NCBI GenBank assembly: GCA_014656015.1
Contig: BNBP01000017.1
Location: forward strand, 42,710-106,709
Reading direction: 5' to 3'
Origin: Streptomyces griseoaurantiacus
GTDB taxonomy: Bacteria > Actinomycetota > Actinomycetes > Streptomycetales > Streptomycetaceae
Length of the DNA: 64,000 nt
Both the position numbers and the translations under genes were made by a program. Below, piece by piece: positions 45,678 to 54,862 of this stretch. The notes beneath the pieces are model-generated. The model had not been told where the DNA came from. It did no database searches and saw only the letters and a program-made list of their open reading frames with translations. Position 1 is the stretch's first letter. Each line of letters starts with the position of its first letter.

Positions 45678-45940
45678 GGGTGCTCCTCGTCGGTACTGGG
45701 AATACAAAGCATCGCCCTCCCAGAAGAATGTTCCCTCTCTGGTGGGCGAAACCACGAGCCTAACAATTCCCCGGCCGAAGGGGGAGGACATAAGGCGCGA
45801 GAATGTCGTCCCGCCAGGTCAGCGCCTACGACGGGGGCGCGGCCCGGCCCTTTCGGGGCCGCCGGTGCGCGGCCCGGGAGCCGCCGGGCGGGTGCGGGGC
45901 GGGCGCCCGGCGGGTGCGGGCGCGGGCTCCGGGGGCGGCG

Positions 45941-46342
45941 TCAGCCGGCGTGGCAGCCGAGCAGTTCCGCGGTGGACCCCTTGGCCGTCGTCCGCAGCGT
46001 CACCACGCGGTCTATCCGCGTCTCGTGCCCGTCGAAGCGGAAGTCGGCCCGGCCGACCTCCGCGCCGTCCGCGGACTGGGAGCGCAGCGTGCAGTAGCCG
46101 CTCGCGTCCGCGTCCTTGCGCACCTCCAGATGCGCCTGCACCTTCTCGTCCGAGACGGCCTGGAAGGTGATCACCTGGCCGCTGATCTCGCTCTGCCCCA
46201 CGTAGTGGTATCCGAGCCAGCCGACCAGGGCGAGGAGGAGCGCGCCCAGTACGGTGCCGACGATTTTGAGCGTGTGATCGGCGCGTTCGTCCGCGGCGCG
46301 GCCGTACCGGCCCTCGGGGAGCCGCGTGCTCGCCGTACCCAT
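45941..46342 (-). CDS. DUF4307 membrane protein
   Basis: 133 residues. A cytoplasmic N-terminus (MGTASTRLPEGRYGRAADERADHTLK) is followed by one helix (IVGTVLGALLLALVGWLGYHYV) and an external domain with two cysteines (ASGYCTLRSQ and AELLGCHAG), likely a disulfide. The family is restricted to actinobacteria and sits beside mca and greA there. The function is unknown. It is divergent from mca across 198 bp. Confidence 0.9.
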   Translation of the reverse strand: MGTASTRLPEGRYGRAADERADHTLKIVGTVLGALLLALVGWLGYHYVGQSEISGQVITFQAVSDEKVQAHLEVRKDADASGYCTLRSQSADGAEVGRADFRFDGHETRIDRVVTLRTTAKGSTAELLGCHAG

Positions 46343-46540
46343 GATCGTCCTCTCGACCGTACCGGGGGCCAGGGCCGCGGAACACCGTTCCCCGCCGGAC
46401 CCGGAATTATTCGTCCCCCGATTCGGTCACTATAGAAGCCTTCGCCCGCAAGCCTGCCGCCGCCCCGGGGGGACGGCTCCCGGGACGAGAGAACGGACTG
46501 CGCTCGCGCACACCGGGCGCCGACTTACGAGGATTGAGTC

Positions 46541-47413
46541 TTGACTGACCAGCTGCGACTGATGGCCGTGCACGCCCACCCCGACGACGAGTCGAGCAAG
46601 GGTGCGGCCACCATGGCGAAGTACGTGTCCGAGGGGGTGGACGTGCTGGTCGTGACCTGCACGGGCGGCGAGCGCGGTTCCATCCTCAACCCCAAGCTCC
46701 AGGGCGACGCCTACATCGAGGAACACATCCACGAGGTGCGCAAGAAGGAGATGGACGAGGCCCGCGAGATCCTCGGCGTCGAGCAGGAGTGGCTCGGCTT
46801 CGTCGACTCCGGCCTGCCCGAGGGCGACCCGCTGCCGCCGCTGCCCGAGGGCTGCTTCGCCCTCGAGGACGTCGACAAGGCGGCCGGCGAGCTGGTGCGG
46901 CGGATCCGGTCCTTCCGCCCCCAGGTCATCACGACCTACGACGAGAACGGCGGCTACCCGCACCCCGACCACATCATGACCCACAAGATCACGATGGTGG
47001 CCTTCGAGGGCGCGGCCGACACCGAGAAGTACCCCGAGGCCGAGTACGGCCCCGCGTACCAGCCGCAGAAGCTGTACTACAACCAGGGCTTCAACCGGCA
47101 GCGCACCGAGGCACTGCACAACGCGCTCCTCGACCGCGGCCTGGAGTCGCCCTACGGGGACTGGCTGAAGCGCTGGGCCGAGAACACCCGCACCGAGCGC
47201 ACGCTGACCACGCACGTGCCCTGCGCGGAGTTCTTCGAGATCCGCGACAAGGCCCTCATCGCCCACGCCACGCAGATCGACCCCGACGGCGGATGGTTCC
47301 GCGTGCCGCTCGACCTCCAGAAGGAGGTCTGGCCGACCGAGGAGTACGAGCTCGCCAAGTCGCTCGTGGACACCTCCCTGCCCGAGGACGACCTGTTCGC
47401 GGGCGTCCGGTAG
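46541..47413 (+). CDS. mca: Mycothiol S-conjugate amidase
   Basis: 290 residues from a TTG start (ACGAGGA upstream), consistent with the conserved beginning TDQLRLMAVHAHPDDESSKG. Zinc ligands lie in HAHPDDE and YPHPDHIMTHK. CTGGERGSILNPKLQGD and FGFVDSG-like WLGFVDSGLPEGD match Mca rather than MshB. It cleaves mycothiol conjugates of electrophiles and antibiotics to a mercapturic acid (exported) and GlcN-inositol (recycled). This shows that the organism uses mycothiol as its thiol buffer. Confidence 0.95.
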   Translation: MTDQLRLMAVHAHPDDESSKGAATMAKYVSEGVDVLVVTCTGGERGSILNPKLQGDAYIEEHIHEVRKKEMDEAREILGVEQEWLGFVDSGLPEGDPLPPLPEGCFALEDVDKAAGELVRRIRSFRPQVITTYDENGGYPHPDHIMTHKITMVAFEGAADTEKYPEAEYGPAYQPQKLYYNQGFNRQRTEALHNALLDRGLESPYGDWLKRWAENTRTERTLTTHVPCAEFFEIRDKALIAHATQIDPDGGWFRVPLDLQKEVWPTEEYELAKSLVDTSLPEDDLFAGVR

Positions 47414-47455
47414 CCCTGCGGTCCGGCCCCGGGGGCACTGGGGGACAATGGGTGC

Positions 47456-47686
47456 ATGAGCGCAAGCGTGAGCCTGGCAGTGACACACCTCGTCCCCCTC
47501 GCGGAGGTGGACGAGAACAAGGTCACCCCCGGTGTCCTCGGCTTCATCGTCTTCGCGGTGATGGCTCTGGCGGTGTGGGGCCTGATGAAGTCCATGAGCA
47601 AGCAGATGCGGAAGGTGGACTTCGAGGAGTCCGCCCCCGCCGAGGCCAAGACCCCGGGCGAGGGGGCGTCCCCCGCGAAGGGCTGA
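47456..47686 (+). CDS. Small single-pass membrane protein next to mca
   Basis: 76 residues. The head MSASVSLAVTHLVPLAEVDENKVTPG is followed by one helix (VLGFIVFAVMALAVWGLM), a basic amphipathic stretch (KSMSKQMRKVDFEE) and a disordered tail. It follows mca by 42 bp and is found in that position in other streptomycetes, as I remember. GACAAT at 47444-47449 ends 6 nt before the ATG, so it can also be transcribed alone as a leaderless message. Function unknown. Confidence 0.85.
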   Translation: MSASVSLAVTHLVPLAEVDENKVTPGVLGFIVFAVMALAVWGLMKSMSKQMRKVDFEESAPAEAKTPGEGASPAKG

Positions 47687-47811
47687 CGCTCCCGGTGCGG
47701 GGGTGACGCCCCGGCGCGCGGACGGTCCCGGCCGCTCGCGCGCCCCGGCGCACCCACCGCCCCGCACGCCGGAACCCCCCGCCGGGCCGAGGGTGGTGGG
47801 CCCCGGCACGT

Positions 47812-50800
47812 CTACCGGTCGCCGGCCGGCACCGGCACGCCCATGACCTCGCGCGCGTGCCGGTCGGGCACCATGCCGAGGGGCCAGGCCTGCCACGCCA
47901 CCTCCAGGCTGACCCCCCGCTCCAGCAGCAACCCGTACGCCGCCACGTACTCCTCCAGCTTCGGGTCCCGCAGCGCGTGCCCGGCACGGGCGAGCTGGGC
48001 CAGCTCCTCCTGGGCCACCGCCGTCCCCACCTCCACCCCGCCCGGCGCCGCGTACGGCAGCAGCGTGCAGCGCAGGAAGCGCGCCCAGTCCTCGCCCCGC
48101 CGGTCCCCGTACGAGGTGAACAGGCCGAGCGCCTCGTCGCACAGCCCGAGTGCCGCCCGCGTCCGCGCGTTGCCCGCGTCGACCACCGCCAGCTCCAGGC
48201 ACGTCCACGCCTCACCGTGCGCCACCCCGATGCGCTGGAAGTCCGCCCGGGCGTCCACCAGGAGCTGCCGGGCGAAGCCCGAATTGCGCAGCGAACCGGT
48301 CTGCGCCGCCCGCTGGTCCCGGGTGACCCGTGCCGAATGGTGCCGCGCGCACGCCAGTCCGTACACGTCCCGTATCCGCGAGAACATCGTGCGCGAACGC
48401 TCCAGCTCCCGCACCGCCCGGTCCAGGTCCCCGGTCTCCTCCAGCGCCTGCCCCAGGTAGTACACGGTCCACGCCTCGCCCCGCGCGTCCTCGTTCTCCC
48501 GGTGCCGCGCGGCCGCCCGGCTCAGCGCCTCCACCGCCTGCGAGGCCTCCCCGCCCACCAGCAGCGTCCGCGCGAGCTGGGTCAGCGCCCAGGCCTCGCC
48601 GCGGCCGTCCCGCGTGCGGCCGTACAGGTCCAGGGCGGCCCGCAGCTCCGCCTCGGCCCGGTGCACTTCGCCCATCCGCAGGGCGAGCTGACCGAGCTGG
48701 TAGTGCGTCCACGCCTCCCCGTGCACCGAGTCGTACCGCCGGTGCAGCTCCAGGGCCTCCTCGAGCAGCTCCAGCGCCTCGGTCAGGCGGGAGCGGTCCC
48801 GCTCCACCGCCGCCAGCGCGTGCATCGTCCACGCCCGGTCCGCCGCCAGCTCCGGGGGCGCCTGCAGATCCATCGCCTCCCGCAGCTTCGAGGCCGCCTG
48901 CGCGAGCTGCCCCTGGTGGTGCAGCGTGATGCCGAGCGAGCACAGCGCCCGCGCCGCTCCCGCGTCGTGGTGCGCCTCCATGTAGAGGTCCACCACCGAG
49001 GTCAGGGTCGTCCGGGCCCGGTCCAGCTCACCGAGCTGACGCGCGGCGATACCCGTGCGCCACTGCACCGACCGCACCAGCAGTCCCTGGTCCACCGACT
49101 GGGCCAGCTCGCTGATCTCGCCCAGCCGGTACAGGTCCCCGCGCAGCAGGCAGTAGTCGCACAGCGCGCCCAGCAGGTTCAGCACCGCCGCCTGGTCGAC
49201 GCCCTCCGCGTGCCGCAGCGCGGCGGTGATGAAGCTCGACTCGTCGTCCAGCCAGTGCAGGGCCGCGTCCAGCGAGACGAAGCCGTGCGAGCCGAAGCGG
49301 TCGGACCGCGTCGACATCTTGCCGTCGACCATCCGCAGCACCGCGTCCGCCAGCTCCGCGTAGTTCGCGATCAGCCGCTCCTGGGCCGCCGTCCGCTCGG
49401 CCGGCTCCTCCTCGTCGGCCAGCCGGGCCGCCGCGAACGTCCGCACCAGGTCGTGCAGCCGGTAGCGGTCGCCCCGCACATGGTCCAGCAGGCCGGCCCG
49501 GGCCAGCGCGGTGAGCTGCCGGGCCGCCTCCGGCTCGTCCGCCGCCAGCAGCGAGGCCGCCGCGGCCGCGCCCAGCGAGGCCCGGCCCGCGAGCGCCAGC
49601 CGCCGCAGCAGCCGCCGCGCCCCCTCCGACTGGTCCGTGTACCGCAGCCACAGCGCCCGCTCCACCGGCTCCACCGGCCCGTACGCCCCGAGGTCCGCGG
49701 CGAGCCGCTGCGGGGTGCGCGGCCCCAGCGAGGAGCCGACCAGCCGCAGGGCCAGCGGCAGTCCGCCGCACAACTGCCGTACCCGCTCCGCCGATTCCGC
49801 GTCGTAGGGCCCCGAGGCGTCCTGTGCGGAACTCCTCAGCAGCTCCTCCGCACCGGCCGCGTCGAGCGGCCGGACCGGCAGTTCGTGCATCGTCCACGCC
49901 CGGTCCGCCGCCGGCTCCGGCGGCAACCGCAGCGGCTCCCGCGCCGTGACGAGGATCAGGCTCTCGGAGTGCTCCGGCACCAGCGCCGCGACCTGCCCCA
50001 CGTCCTGCGCGTCGTCCAGCACGATCGTCACCGGCATCCCCGTCAGATGCCGGTCGTACACCTCGCGTAGCCGCCTGACCTGCTGGTCCGGCGCCGAACG
50101 CTCACGGAACAGCAACTGCTCGCGGGGCGCGCCCAGCCGGTTCAGCATGTGCAGCAGCGCCTCCCGGGTGGACAGCGGAGGCTCCTCGGGGCTGCCGCCG
50201 CGCAGATCGACGACGCACGCGCCGCGGAACTGGTCGCGCAGATCGTGCGCGGCCCGCAGCGCCAGCGAGGTGCGGCCCGAGCCGGGGGCGCCGTGCAGCA
50301 CGACCACCGTCGGTCTGGTCCCGGTGCTCGCGCGGGCCGCGTGCACCCACTGCGCGATCCGCGACAGCTCCGTACGCCGGCCCGCGAACCCGTCGACGGG
50401 CGCGGGCAGGTGCGCGAACGACTGGGCCAGCACGGTGCGGCTGCGCGCGGCGGCGCTCTTGTCGCTGCCGCGCAGCCGGGGCGCGGACCTGGTGACGGGC
50501 CCGGTCGAGGCGGCCAGCACCCGCTGCTGGTCCAGGAACGGGCGGATGCCGCGCACCTCCAGCGCGGTCAGCCACTGCAGCCGGAGCTGCTCCGGGCCGC
50601 CCGGCTGGCCGAGCGCCCCCGCCCGGTGGTGCGCGGCCGGCACATGGCCTGCGCCCACCTTCACGACGGTGGCGGCGGCCCCGACGACTCCCACGACGGC
50701 CCCGGCCCCCAGCGCGGTGCCGGCGCCCGTCCCGAGGGCGGCGTCGGAGACGACGGCGGTCAGCGCGGCCACCCCCGCCACCATCAGGGAGGTCCCGGCA

Positions 50801-51030
50801 CCCGCCTTCGCGTACCGCTGGGCGAAGGTCTGCCGGCCGGCCTCCGCCTCGTCCAGGGCGCGGGTGTAGGCCCCATACTCCTCGGCGGCCGCCTCGGCCA
50901 TCGCGTCCAGCGCGGTCTGGGCCCGGGACAGCAGCACGGCGCCGTCCGTACGCCCCCCGGAGCGCCGCACCTCCTCCTCCACGGCGCGCGCCAACAACCG
51001 CTCCGCATCCGCGCGATGAGCCTCCCGCAT
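47812..51030 (-). CDS. Membrane-associated STAND NTPase with TPR repeats (NB-ARC/AfsR-like)
   Basis: 1072 residues, GGGGGAG 6 nt before the ATG. The helical N-terminus (1-75) leads to two Ala/Gly/Val-rich hydrophobic helices (about 77-95 and 103-125), a linker, and the NTPase. Walker A is GAPGSGRTS at 247-255, with Arg in place of the usual Lys. Walker B is VTIVLDDAQDV, and GGLPLALRLVGSSLG is the GLPL motif of NB-ARC. A winged-helix region (YRLHDLVRTFAAARL) follows. The C-terminal half has at least eight TPR-like repeats (AWTHYQLGQLALRMG, AWALTQLARTLLVGG, AWTVYYLGQALEETG and so on). It resembles AfsR without its SARP domain. It is likely a regulatory or defence switch. No partner gene is adjacent. 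Confidence 0.88.
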   Translation of the reverse strand: MREAHRADAERLLARAVEEEVRRSGGRTDGAVLLSRAQTALDAMAEAAAEEYGAYTRALDEAEAGRQTFAQRYAKAGAGTSLMVAGVAALTAVVSDAALGTGAGTALGAGAVVGVVGAAATVVKVGAGHVPAAHHRAGALGQPGGPEQLRLQWLTALEVRGIRPFLDQQRVLAASTGPVTRSAPRLRGSDKSAAARSRTVLAQSFAHLPAPVDGFAGRRTELSRIAQWVHAARASTGTRPTVVVLHGAPGSGRTSLALRAAHDLRDQFRGACVVDLRGGSPEEPPLSTREALLHMLNRLGAPREQLLFRERSAPDQQVRRLREVYDRHLTGMPVTIVLDDAQDVGQVAALVPEHSESLILVTAREPLRLPPEPAADRAWTMHELPVRPLDAAGAEELLRSSAQDASGPYDAESAERVRQLCGGLPLALRLVGSSLGPRTPQRLAADLGAYGPVEPVERALWLRYTDQSEGARRLLRRLALAGRASLGAAAAASLLAADEPEAARQLTALARAGLLDHVRGDRYRLHDLVRTFAAARLADEEEPAERTAAQERLIANYAELADAVLRMVDGKMSTRSDRFGSHGFVSLDAALHWLDDESSFITAALRHAEGVDQAAVLNLLGALCDYCLLRGDLYRLGEISELAQSVDQGLLVRSVQWRTGIAARQLGELDRARTTLTSVVDLYMEAHHDAGAARALCSLGITLHHQGQLAQAASKLREAMDLQAPPELAADRAWTMHALAAVERDRSRLTEALELLEEALELHRRYDSVHGEAWTHYQLGQLALRMGEVHRAEAELRAALDLYGRTRDGRGEAWALTQLARTLLVGGEASQAVEALSRAAARHRENEDARGEAWTVYYLGQALEETGDLDRAVRELERSRTMFSRIRDVYGLACARHHSARVTRDQRAAQTGSLRNSGFARQLLVDARADFQRIGVAHGEAWTCLELAVVDAGNARTRAALGLCDEALGLFTSYGDRRGEDWARFLRCTLLPYAAPGGVEVGTAVAQEELAQLARAGHALRDPKLEEYVAAYGLLLERGVSLEVAWQAWPLGMVPDRHAREVMGVPVPAGDR

Positions 51031-51362
51031 GCCACGCTCCCCCTTCGGCGCCCACCGACTCCGCCCCCAGTGTCCTTGCCGGACGACGGCTGCGACAGGG
51101 GGCGTGCGGGGGCGGGACCGCCCCTCGGCCGGGGGCGTCGAGGGCGCCGGGCCGGAGCGTGTGGGTGGGGCGGGCAGTCCTCTCCGGCGGACCCCCGCGG
51201 CCAGGAGGGCTGCTCGGGCCCGGCAGCGCCGGGACGCGGTCGGCGGCGACGTGATCGGCTGCGGGCCGCTGCCTGTCCTCCCCGCGACCGCTCGCTCGCC
51301 GACGGTGCGGTGCGTCCCGCTTCTGCCGTGCCCGCCGGATCGTCGGCCGGGCGGGCCCCGGG
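51031..51362. other. Intergenic region, no gene seen
   Basis: 332 bp between the STAND gene start and the end of the DUF302 gene. Open frames here have no family or ribosome-binding support. A GC-rich hairpin (CCCGCCGG with CCGGGCGGG, about 51330-51356) close to the DUF302 stop may terminate that gene. Confidence 0.5.
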
Positions 51363-51749
51363 TCAGCTGAGTGACCTCAGGGCGGCATCCAGCCGGGCTG
51401 TGGCATCGGCGGCGACTCCTTCGAGGGCGGGCAGGCCGGTGAGGGTGACCATGGTGCCCGGGTCGAGAGCCTGGACGAGCGTGGTGTCGCCGTCGCGGCG
51501 GACCACGACGTTGCAGGGCAGGAGCAGCCCGATGCTGCGATCGGCCTCGAGCGCCCGGCGGGCGAGCGGCGGGTTGCAGGCGCCCAGGATCAGGTAGTCC
51601 TCCATGTCGTGGCCGAGCTTGGCCTTGAGGGTGGCCCGGACGTCGATCTTGGTGAGGATGCCGAAGCCCTGATCGGCCAGGGCCTCGCGCACGGCGGTGA
51701 CCGTGGTGTCGAAGTCGCCGCCGAGGCGGATGGTGCGGTCGTAGGACAC
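51363..51749 (-). CDS. DUF302 domain protein
   Basis: 128 residues from GTG 51749 (GGGAG 5 nt upstream; GTG 51755 is too close to it). The DUF302 pattern is evident: SYDRTIRLGGDFDTTVTAVREALADQGFGILTKIDVRATLKAK, then YLILGACNPPLARRALEADRSIGLLLPCNVVVRR. The conserved CNP and LPCNV segments are present. It is a cytoplasmic protein of unknown biochemistry, frequently found with sulfur or metal detoxification genes. It is divergent from the MBL-rhodanese gene, and the two operators between them probably govern both. Confidence 0.93.
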   Translation of the reverse strand: MSYDRTIRLGGDFDTTVTAVREALADQGFGILTKIDVRATLKAKLGHDMEDYLILGACNPPLARRALEADRSIGLLLPCNVVVRRDGDTTLVQALDPGTMVTLTGLPALEGVAADATARLDAALRSLS

Positions 51750-51846
51750 GGGCACTCCCGAGTGGTGCGGAACGGTTGACCCACTTTCCCGGGCGGGTCC
51801 CCGCAGCACGCGGGGCGAAGCCTCGCGGGGCCGACCCGACCCAGGA

Positions 51847-51862
51847 ATACCCCCGGGGGTAT
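51847..51862. promoter_or_regulatory. CsoR/CstR-type operator 1
   Basis: ATACCCCCGGGGGTAT is a perfect 16-bp palindrome of the TACCCC/GGGGTA type recognised by CsoR-family repressors. It lies 98 bp upstream of the DUF302 gene and 62 bp upstream of the MBL-rhodanese start. Confidence 0.85.
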
Positions 51863-51883
51863 GGCTGTTACAGTGCACGTCAG

Positions 51884-51899
51884 ATACCCCCCGGGGTAC
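51884..51899. promoter_or_regulatory. CsoR/CstR-type operator 2
   Basis: ATACCCCCCGGGGTAC, a near-palindrome equal in type to operator 1 and 37 bp from it, sits 25 bp upstream of the MBL-rhodanese GTG and just before its GAGGAGG ribosome-binding site. Confidence 0.8.
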
Positions 51900-51923
51900 A
51901 TCGCACCTGAGGAGGCATGCACC

Positions 51924-53300
51924 GTGTTCTTCGTCGACACCCTGGAGTTCGAAGGCCTGGGCAACCGCAGTTACCTGGCCGGCGGCTCCGCCGCCGCGGT
52001 GGTCGTGGACCCGCCGCGGGACATCGACCAGGTCATCGCCGCAGCGGCCCGGCGCGGGGTGCGTATCGCCTTCGTGGCCGAGACCCACGTGCACAACGAC
52101 TACGTCACCGGCGGTCTGGAGCTGGCCCGGGTGACCGGCGCCCGGTACCTGGTCCCGGCGGGGGCCCACGTGTCCTTCGCCCGTCACCCCGTCGCGGACG
52201 GCGACACGGTGACGGTGGACGAGGGCCTGGTGCTGCACGCGATCGCCACGCCCGGGCACACCCCGCACCACACCTCCTACGCCCTCTCGGAGAACGGGCG
52301 CGATGTGGCGGTGTTCACCGGCGGGTCCCTGCTCATCGGCACCGTCGGCCGCCCCGATCTGGTCGAGCCGCGGCTGACGGAGCAGCTCGCTCGCGCCCAG
52401 CACGCCTCCGCCCACCGGCTCGCCGACGAACTGGAGGACGAGGTCCCGGTGCTGCCCACCCACGGGTTCGGCAGCTTCTGCTCGTCCTCGCAGGCCGCGG
52501 GGGACGCGACCACGATCGGCAAGGAGCGCGAGACGAACGACGCGCTGACCCTGGACGTGGACGCCTTCGTCGCCCGGATACTCGCCGGGCTGGACGACGT
52601 GCCCGCCTACTACGCGCACATGGGGCCGACCAACGCCGCGGGCCCGGCACCGGTCGACCTCACCCCGCCGGGACGTGCGGACGCCGAGGAGATCGCCTCC
52701 CGGCTGGCCGCGGGCGAGTGGGTGGTGGACCTGCGCAGCCGCACGGCCTTCGCGGAGGGGCACGTGGCCGGGGCGTTCAACTTCGAGGGCGAGGGCAAGC
52801 TCGCCACCTACCTGGCCTGGCTGATCCCGTGGGGCAAGCCCTTCACCCTGCTGGCCGACACCCCGAAGCAGGTCGCCGACGCACAGCGGGAGCTGGCGCG
52901 GGTGGGCATCGACCGCCCGGCCGCCTCCGCCACGGGCGACCCGGCCGACTGGATCGGTGAGGGGGAGCGGCTCGCCTCCTTCCCCCGCGCCCGTTTCGCC
53001 GACCTCGCCGAGGTCCGCGAGCGCGGCGACGACGTGGTCGTCCTGGACGTACGCCGGGACTCCGAGCGCGCGGTCGGCCACGTCGAGGGCTCCGTCCACA
53101 TCCCGATCCACGAGCTGCCCCGCCGTATCGGCGACGTGCCGGACGGAGTGGTGTGGGTGCACTGCGCCGGCGGAATGCGCGCCGCGATCGCCGCCTCCCT
53201 CCTCGACGCCGCCGGCCGCGACGTGGTCGCCGTCGACGACGGCTTCGACGCCGCGACGGATCCCGGGCTGTCCCTGGTCCGCCCACGCCGCACCGACTGA
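51924..53300 (+). CDS. MBL-fold (persulfide dioxygenase-like) protein fused to two rhodanese domains
   Basis: 458 residues from GTG 51924. The MBL domain (1 to about 240) has THVHNDYVTGG (H55, H57, D59), TPGHTPHH (H112), FTGGSLLIGTVGRPDL and LPTHGFGSFC. The first rhodanese domain (about 255-340) lacks a catalytic Cys. The second (about 355-455) has it in WVHCAGGMRA (C414). The plan resembles staphylococcal CstB, which oxidises persulfides and releases thiosulfate. The ETHE1 iron-ligand Asp (FTGD) is Gly134 here, so dioxygenase activity is uncertain. It is the first gene of the CsoR-controlled sulfur operon. Confidence 0.9.
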   Translation: MFFVDTLEFEGLGNRSYLAGGSAAAVVVDPPRDIDQVIAAAARRGVRIAFVAETHVHNDYVTGGLELARVTGARYLVPAGAHVSFARHPVADGDTVTVDEGLVLHAIATPGHTPHHTSYALSENGRDVAVFTGGSLLIGTVGRPDLVEPRLTEQLARAQHASAHRLADELEDEVPVLPTHGFGSFCSSSQAAGDATTIGKERETNDALTLDVDAFVARILAGLDDVPAYYAHMGPTNAAGPAPVDLTPPGRADAEEIASRLAAGEWVVDLRSRTAFAEGHVAGAFNFEGEGKLATYLAWLIPWGKPFTLLADTPKQVADAQRELARVGIDRPAASATGDPADWIGEGERLASFPRARFADLAEVRERGDDVVVLDVRRDSERAVGHVEGSVHIPIHELPRRIGDVPDGVVWVHCAGGMRAAIAASLLDAAGRDVVAVDDGFDAATDPGLSLVRPRRTD

Positions 53301-53340
53301 CCGTCCCCCTGTACCACCCCCGCTGGAAAGTGATCGAACC

Positions 53341-53703
53341 ATGTTGTCGCCCTTCCGCCGCGGCTCCGCCCGCCTCACCCCCCGAGCCGCCCACCGGCAG
53401 GCCAGCGACGGCACCGCCGTCCTCCTGGACGTCCGTGAGACACCCGAGCGGAACGCCGGGCACGCTCCCGAGGCGCCGCACCTGCCCCTTTCTCGTCCGG
53501 TGGCGGGGGCGTCGCTCCCGGCGGCCGCGAAGGGCGGACCGGTGGTCACGATCTGGCGCTCCGGCCACCGCTCCCCGCAGGCCGCCGAGCTGCCGGACGG
53601 AGGCGGTGCGCAGACCGCGGACGTCACCGGCGGCATGGCCGACCGGGCGTGCGCGGGGCTGCCGGTCGTCGGTCCGGGCGGCAGCGAGGGTGTCCTCGCG
53701 TGA
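53341..53703 (+). CDS. Degenerate rhodanese-like protein
   Basis: 120 residues. A rhodanese fold is suggested by AHRQASDGTAVLLDVRETPERNAGHAPEAPHLPL. The loop that should hold the sulfur-carrying Cys reads VVTIWRSGHRSPQA, with Trp72 where CxSGxRS is expected, so it cannot form a persulfide there. No other cysteine is near; the only Cys is in ADRACAGLP. It may have a structural or binding role. It lies 40 bp after the MBL-rhodanese gene, and its stop overlaps the permease start. Confidence 0.85.
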   Translation: MLSPFRRGSARLTPRAAHRQASDGTAVLLDVRETPERNAGHAPEAPHLPLSRPVAGASLPAAAKGGPVVTIWRSGHRSPQAAELPDGGGAQTADVTGGMADRACAGLPVVGPGGSEGVLA

Positions 53704-54452
53704 GTGCCCTGATCCTGGCTCTGATCGCGGGGGCGGTGGTCGGACTCGCACTCGGCGCGCTGGGCGGGGGCGGCAGCGTCCTGGCCGTCCCGGCGCTGAT
53801 CTACCTGCTCGGCTTCACCCCGGCCGCCGCGACCACCGCCGGCCTGATCATCGTCACGGCCACCTCGCTCACCGCCCTGTACGCCCATGCCCGCAGCGGC
53901 ACCGTCCGCTGGAGAGCCGGCGCCCTGTTCGCCGCGGCGGGCCTCCTGCCCGCGGCCGCGGCGGGAGCCGCGGCGTCCCGCCTTCCCCAGCCGATACTGA
54001 CCGCCGCGTTCGCGGCCGTCGCCGCACTCGCCGCGGTCGGCATGCTGCGTCCCGGCCGGACCGCCGCCGGTCCGGCGACCGGCGGGGCGCGGCCGGTCAG
54101 GGCCGCCGGAACCGGCGCGGGGCTGGGCGCGCTGACCGGACTGCTCGGTGTGGGCGGAGGCTTCCTCGCCGTCCCGGCCCTGGTCACCGTGCTGGCATTC
54201 GAGATGCAGGCCGCGGTGGGCACCAGCCTGCTGGTCATCTCGGCCAACTCGCTGGCCTCCCTGGCCACCCGCAGCGCGACCACCGCCGGCATCGACTGGG
54301 CGCTCATCGGCCCCTTCACCGGGGCGGCGATCCTGGGCGCCTGGGACGGCAAACGCCTGGCCGCCAAGGTGACCGGCACCCTGCTGCAGCGGACTTTCGC
54401 CGTCGTACTGCTGGCCGTGGCCGCCTTCATGCTCGTCGACGCCCTCATATGA
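53700..54452 (+). CDS. TauE/SafE family sulfite/sulfur anion exporter
   Basis: 250 residues from GTG 53700, overlapping the rhodanese stop (GTGA). Eight hydrophobic helices fall in two similar halves. The first contains ALGALGGGGSVLAVPALIYLLGFTPAAATTAGL, the second GALTGLLGVGGGFLAVPALVTVLAFEMQAAVGTSL, which is the internal repeat typical of TauE/SafE. It probably exports sulfite or thiosulfate produced by the upstream enzymes. It is the third gene of the operon and ends about 50 bp before the convergent repressor gene. Confidence 0.94.
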   Translation: MSALILALIAGAVVGLALGALGGGGSVLAVPALIYLLGFTPAAATTAGLIIVTATSLTALYAHARSGTVRWRAGALFAAAGLLPAAAAGAAASRLPQPILTAAFAAVAALAAVGMLRPGRTAAGPATGGARPVRAAGTGAGLGALTGLLGVGGGFLAVPALVTVLAFEMQAAVGTSLLVISANSLASLATRSATTAGIDWALIGPFTGAAILGAWDGKRLAAKVTGTLLQRTFAVVLLAVAAFMLVDALI

Positions 54453-54503
54453 ACGCCCTCATACGAGGAGTGCGACGGACGAGGGGCGTCGCGTCCCCGC
54501 GGC

Positions 54504-54821
<318 letters not shown>

Positions 54822-54862
54822 CTACCGAAGGGGTGACCCCTACCGAGCAAAGGAAAGTTCCC

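Noticed and set aside
45845..45861. Short GGCCC/GGGGCC hairpin after the DUF4307 gene
   Set aside because: Stem of about six pairs in very GC-rich DNA is not distinguishable from background.
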